A stretch of 7,930 nt of DNA from an uncultured Rickettsiales bacterium (GTDB taxonomy: Bacteria; Pseudomonadota; Alphaproteobacteria; UBA8366): positions 1 through 7,930 of the forward strand of contig CAJWTF010000161.1 in the NCBI GenBank assembly GCA_913046825.1, given 5' to 3'. Under the pieces are notes generated by a model. That model was not told the origin of the DNA, made no database searches, and saw only the letters and a program-made list of their open reading frames with translations. This document shows positions 5,913 through 7,930 of the stretch, in pieces. The position numbers were made by a program, and so were the translations under genes. How positions within the stretch are numbered: position 1 is the first letter of the stretch; every line of letters starts with the position of its first letter.

Positions 5913-6908
5913 ATGCGCGCCGTTTGGTATGAAAAGCAGGGGCCTGCTAACGAGGTCTTGATCCTGGGTGAAAAACCGACGCCGAAACCGGGAGCCGGCG
6001 AGGTACTGATCCGTGTCTTCGCGTCGGGTGTCAATCCAGCCGATGAAGGCATACGGAGCGGGCTCGGTCGATATCAGTATAAAATCGATCCGTTTATTAT
6101 TCCTCAAAGCGATGGCGCCGGCATCGTCGAAGCGCTGGGCGACGGAGTCACGCGCCATGCGGTCGGCGACCGCGTCTGGCTCTATAACGGCCAACGTGAA
6201 GGACGCCAACACGGCACTGGAGCCGAGTTCATCTCCTTAAACGCGGAGCGGGTACGCCCTCTCCTCGACGATCTCAGCTTTAGCGAGGGCGCCGCACTCG
6301 GCATTCCCTGCATGACCGCGCATTTCAGCGTCTTCAGTAATGGGCCAGTCGCCGGCAAAACTGTCTTCGTGCCGGGCGGTGCCGGTGCGGTCGGCAACTA
6401 TGTTATCCAATGGGCAAAATGGGGTGGCGCCAAGGTCATCTCGACCATCAGTTCCGACGATAAAGCAGCGGACGCGAAGACCGCTGGCGCCGACGTGACG
6501 ATCAACTACCGCGAGGAAAACGTCGCCGAGCGTGTTCTCGCAGAGACCGGCGGCGAAGGCGTCGACTTAATCTGCGAAGTCGATTTCGGTGGCAATATCG
6601 CTATCACCGAGCAAGTCATCAAGGTGAACGGCTGCGTCTCGGTCTACGCCTCCAAGGGTGAGCTCAATCCTGTAGTACCGATGAACGTCTTCATGACCAA
6701 AAGCATCAAAGTCTGGCCCTTCGTCCTGCCGATGACGCCGCTCCCCGACCGCGAACGCGCCCAAGCCGACATCGCCACTTGGCTCAGCGAAGCAAAACGC
6801 TTCCACCGCGTCGCCGGAGAACTTCCGCTCGCCCAGACAGCCGCCGCCCACGAGCTGGTGGCATCCAAGACAAAACGTGGCACGGTAATCGTCCTACCGC
6901 AGGAATGA
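5913..6908 (+). CDS. NADPH:quinone reductase-like MDR oxidoreductase, zinc-independent
   Basis: This is a 331-residue medium-chain dehydrogenase/reductase of the zeta-crystallin/QOR type. Such proteins use NADPH to reduce quinones or enone carbonyl compounds, or enoyl-CoA in related clades. The N-terminal catalytic domain shows VLIRVFASGVNPAD (about 31-44) in the place where alcohol dehydrogenases carry a zinc-binding Cys, so catalytic zinc is absent. The QSDGAGIVEALGDGV stretch (65-79) is standard. The cofactor domain has FVPGGAGAVGNYVIQWAK (152-169), followed by a strand ending STISSDDKA, where Ser and Lys suggest NADPH. AGADVTINYREE (191-202) and GGEGVDLI (213-220) are also typical. The frame is open upstream to 5784, but that part lies inside the transferase gene. 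The ATG at 5913 gives the normal family N-terminus, four bases after the upstream stop, with only a weak GAG as ribosome site, so translational coupling is likely. Physiological substrate unknown. Confidence 0.9.
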   Translation: MRAVWYEKQGPANEVLILGEKPTPKPGAGEVLIRVFASGVNPADEGIRSGLGRYQYKIDPFIIPQSDGAGIVEALGDGVTRHAVGDRVWLYNGQREGRQHGTGAEFISLNAERVRPLLDDLSFSEGAALGIPCMTAHFSVFSNGPVAGKTVFVPGGAGAVGNYVIQWAKWGGAKVISTISSDDKAADAKTAGADVTINYREENVAERVLAETGGEGVDLICEVDFGGNIAITEQVIKVNGCVSVYASKGELNPVVPMNVFMTKSIKVWPFVLPMTPLPDRERAQADIATWLSEAKRFHRVAGELPLAQTAAAHELVASKTKRGTVIVLPQE

Positions 6909-6923
6909 CTCCGCAAATTCGTG

Positions 6924-7694
6924 CTAAAACCTAAACTGTCCTCCGTTCACGTGAATGACTTCACCGGTGATAAAGCCGCCGGTCTCGCCCGCGAGGTAAA
7001 GGCAAGCGTTGGCAATGTCGTCGACAGTGCCGATGCGTTTCACCGGGATCGATTCAATGCGTGCTTTTTTCCAGACCTCTGGGTCGTCGTATTGGCTCCA
7101 GTCGCGGGTCGTATCGATTGCGCCCGGGGAGACCGTATTGGCGGTAATACCGGATGGCCCCAACTCCAACGCTAAGGCCTTCGCGAAGGCGTGTACGCCC
7201 GCCTTGCAGGTGATGTTGTGAGTGCGTGTCGGCACATGAGCCGCAAAGCCGTCAACGCCGGAGATATGGATAATCCGGCCCCAACCGCCCTGCTTCATAA
7301 GCGGCACCACGCAGCGCGCTAGATAGAAGGCAGAGTTCAAGTTAGTGTTGATAGTGTCCTGCCATTCCTCAACGGAAATATCTTCGACCGGCTGCTTCTT
7401 GCGGATCGAGACATTAGAAACGGCGATATCCACCGTACCGAAAGTATCGGCCGCCTGTTTCACCATCGCCTCCACCGCGTCAGCATCGCCGACATCGGCC
7501 ATCACGCCAATGGCATTGCCACCGGACACCTTGATATCGTCCACCACCTTGTCGACCTTATCGCGCGACGACCCGCCATTGACCACCACATTGGCGCCAG
7601 CCGCCGAGAAGAGTTTGACGATGGCCTCACCGATATTCTGGCCGGAGCCCGTCACGATAGCCGTGCGGCCCTTCAATGGTTGGGGGTCGAGCAT
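6924..7694 (-). CDS. SDR-family oxidoreductase lacking the catalytic tyrosine
   Basis: This is a 256-residue classical short-chain dehydrogenase/reductase by length and motifs. TGSGQNIGEAI (15-25) is the cofactor loop, with Asn where many members have Gly. DVGD (67-70), VSNVS (92-96, the usual NNAG place) and NTNLNSAF with N118 follow. IIHISG (141-146) carries the catalytic Ser145. The C-terminus has SPGAIDT and the strand ending VIHVNGGQFRF. The YxxxK motif reads NITCK (160-164): Lys164 is present, but the Tyr is Asn, with His159 beside it. A normal carbonyl reduction mechanism is therefore uncertain, and a substitute acid or a non-classical role is possible. The frame extends 21 codons further to an ATG at 7757. 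The start at 7694 is preferred because it has AAGGAA at 7701-7706 and gives the usual SDR N-terminus. The gene converges on the MDR gene (15 bp between stops) and diverges from the acyl-CoA dehydrogenase gene. Confidence 0.9.
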   Translation of the reverse strand: MLDPQPLKGRTAIVTGSGQNIGEAIVKLFSAAGANVVVNGGSSRDKVDKVVDDIKVSGGNAIGVMADVGDADAVEAMVKQAADTFGTVDIAVSNVSIRKKQPVEDISVEEWQDTINTNLNSAFYLARCVVPLMKQGGWGRIIHISGVDGFAAHVPTRTHNITCKAGVHAFAKALALELGPSGITANTVSPGAIDTTRDWSQYDDPEVWKKARIESIPVKRIGTVDDIANACLYLAGETGGFITGEVIHVNGGQFRF

Positions 7695-7828
7695 TGTTTT
7701 TTCCTTTTTCAGATGCGGTTTAACCAAGGAAGTAGGCGGCGAAATGTCGCTGGCCATTTTCCCATTAGATGCTAATTGCTATTAACGGTATTTGACACCG
7801 ACACACGAACAATCGGAACACCTAACCC
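7695..7828. promoter_or_regulatory. Divergent intergenic region between the SDR and acyl-CoA dehydrogenase genes
   Basis: These 134 bases separate two divergent genes and should carry the promoters of both. A perfect TTGACA occurs on the plus strand at 7792-7797, but the hexamer 17 bases further on (GGAACA) does not resemble a -10 box. CGGT (7786-7789) and ACCG (7797-7800) form a short inverted repeat around the TTGAC, a possible regulator site. The plus-strand gene has no strong ribosome site. No promoter is called with confidence. Confidence 0.35.
7701..7706 (-). promoter_or_regulatory. Ribosome binding site that decides the SDR start
   Basis: Read on the minus strand, AAGGAA in an A-rich run lies 6 bases before the ATG at 7692-7694. 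The longer alternative start at 7757 has only GGGA placed too close to its ATG. The shorter protein is therefore preferred. Confidence 0.65.
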
Positions 7829-7930
7829 ATGATTGATTTCAGCCTGCCTGACGAGCTGCAAGAATTACAGGATCGCACCCGCGCCTTTATTCGCGACAAG
7901 ATTATCCCGATGGAAGGCGACCTCCGTCAG
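7829..7930 (+). CDS. Acyl-CoA dehydrogenase, N-terminal start (runs off right edge)
   Basis: The ATG at 7829-7831 opens 34 codons to the window edge. The protein starts MIDFSLPDEL and continues QDRTRAFIRDKIIPME. This is the usual first helix region of FAD-dependent acyl-CoA dehydrogenases, in which xDFSLP is followed by a helix of the type RxFxRxxxxPxE. These enzymes introduce an alpha-beta double bond into an acyl-CoA and pass the electrons to electron-transferring flavoprotein. The FAD-binding and catalytic-base regions are outside the window, so the substrate class cannot be told. Its nearness to a class III CoA transferase, an MDR reductase and an SDR fits an acyl-CoA catabolic neighbourhood. 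A GGA about 11 bases upstream is the only ribosome-site candidate. Confidence 0.75.
   Translation, partial: MIDFSLPDELQELQDRTRAFIRDKIIPMEGDLRQ

Noticed and set aside
5438..6052. 204-codon minus-strand open frame across the CoA transferase and MDR genes
   Set aside because: It runs antisense through two well-supported genes and shows no family motif.
6909..6923. Bidirectional terminator between the convergent MDR and SDR genes
   Set aside because: The gap is only 15 bp, and no stem-loop with a T-run is visible in it or just around it.
7792..7820. Sigma70 promoter starting with a perfect TTGACA
   Set aside because: No acceptable -10 hexamer occurs 15-19 bases downstream, so one hexamer alone is not enough.

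Overview
The window looks like a piece of a proteobacterial chromosome, most probably an alphaproteobacterium. The basis is the moderately high GC of the right-hand 6.5 kb and its gene content: HutF-type histidine catabolism, class III CoA transferases, quinone reductase, SDR and acyl-CoA dehydrogenase. The taxon is an inference; no rRNA or other marker gene is present.

Left region (1 to about 1,370). This part is visibly poorer in G+C: by hand count 18 of 60 bases at 361-420, against 38 of 60 at 3001-3060. It reads on the minus strand. It holds the first 73 codons of a class I SAM-dependent methyltransferase running off the left edge, and a small NTF2/SnoaL-like protein whose C-terminus may be frameshifted. 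It also holds a 680-base stretch without an intact gene. In that stretch I see one open minus-strand frame that looks like the decayed 3' part of a gene, an 8-bp perfect inverted repeat and a pair of overlapping 10-bp palindromes. The segment resembles accessory or horizontally acquired DNA next to a conserved block, although no integrase, transposase or tRNA marks the border.

Middle (1,372 to 6,908). hutF (formimidoylglutamate deiminase) lies on the minus strand. It diverges across a 64-bp gap from a tightly packed plus-strand run: an asparaginase-like protein, a tandem two-domain CaiB/BaiF CoA transferase, and a zinc-independent NADPH:quinone-reductase-type MDR protein. Spacing is 0-12 bp and 4 bp, so these three are very probably one operon. 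The asparaginase-like protein keeps several core catalytic residues but has lost the residues that grip the amino-acid part of asparagine, so it probably uses another amide.

Right (6,924 to 7,930). A minus-strand SDR faces the quinone reductase with only 15 bp between the two stop codons. It diverges from an acyl-CoA dehydrogenase gene of which only 34 codons are inside the window. The SDR has Asn where the catalytic Tyr of the family should be.

Taken together, the right 6.5 kb looks like a catabolic neighbourhood: amide hydrolysis, CoA activation by transfer, acyl-CoA oxidation and two reductase-type steps. The substrate cannot be read from the sequence. I found no CRISPR array, tRNA, rRNA, insertion sequence or convincing intrinsic terminator, and no clear evidence for an entirely new system. 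The best leads are the unusual active sites of the asparaginase-like protein and the SDR, and the complementary shortening of the two CoA-transferase halves.
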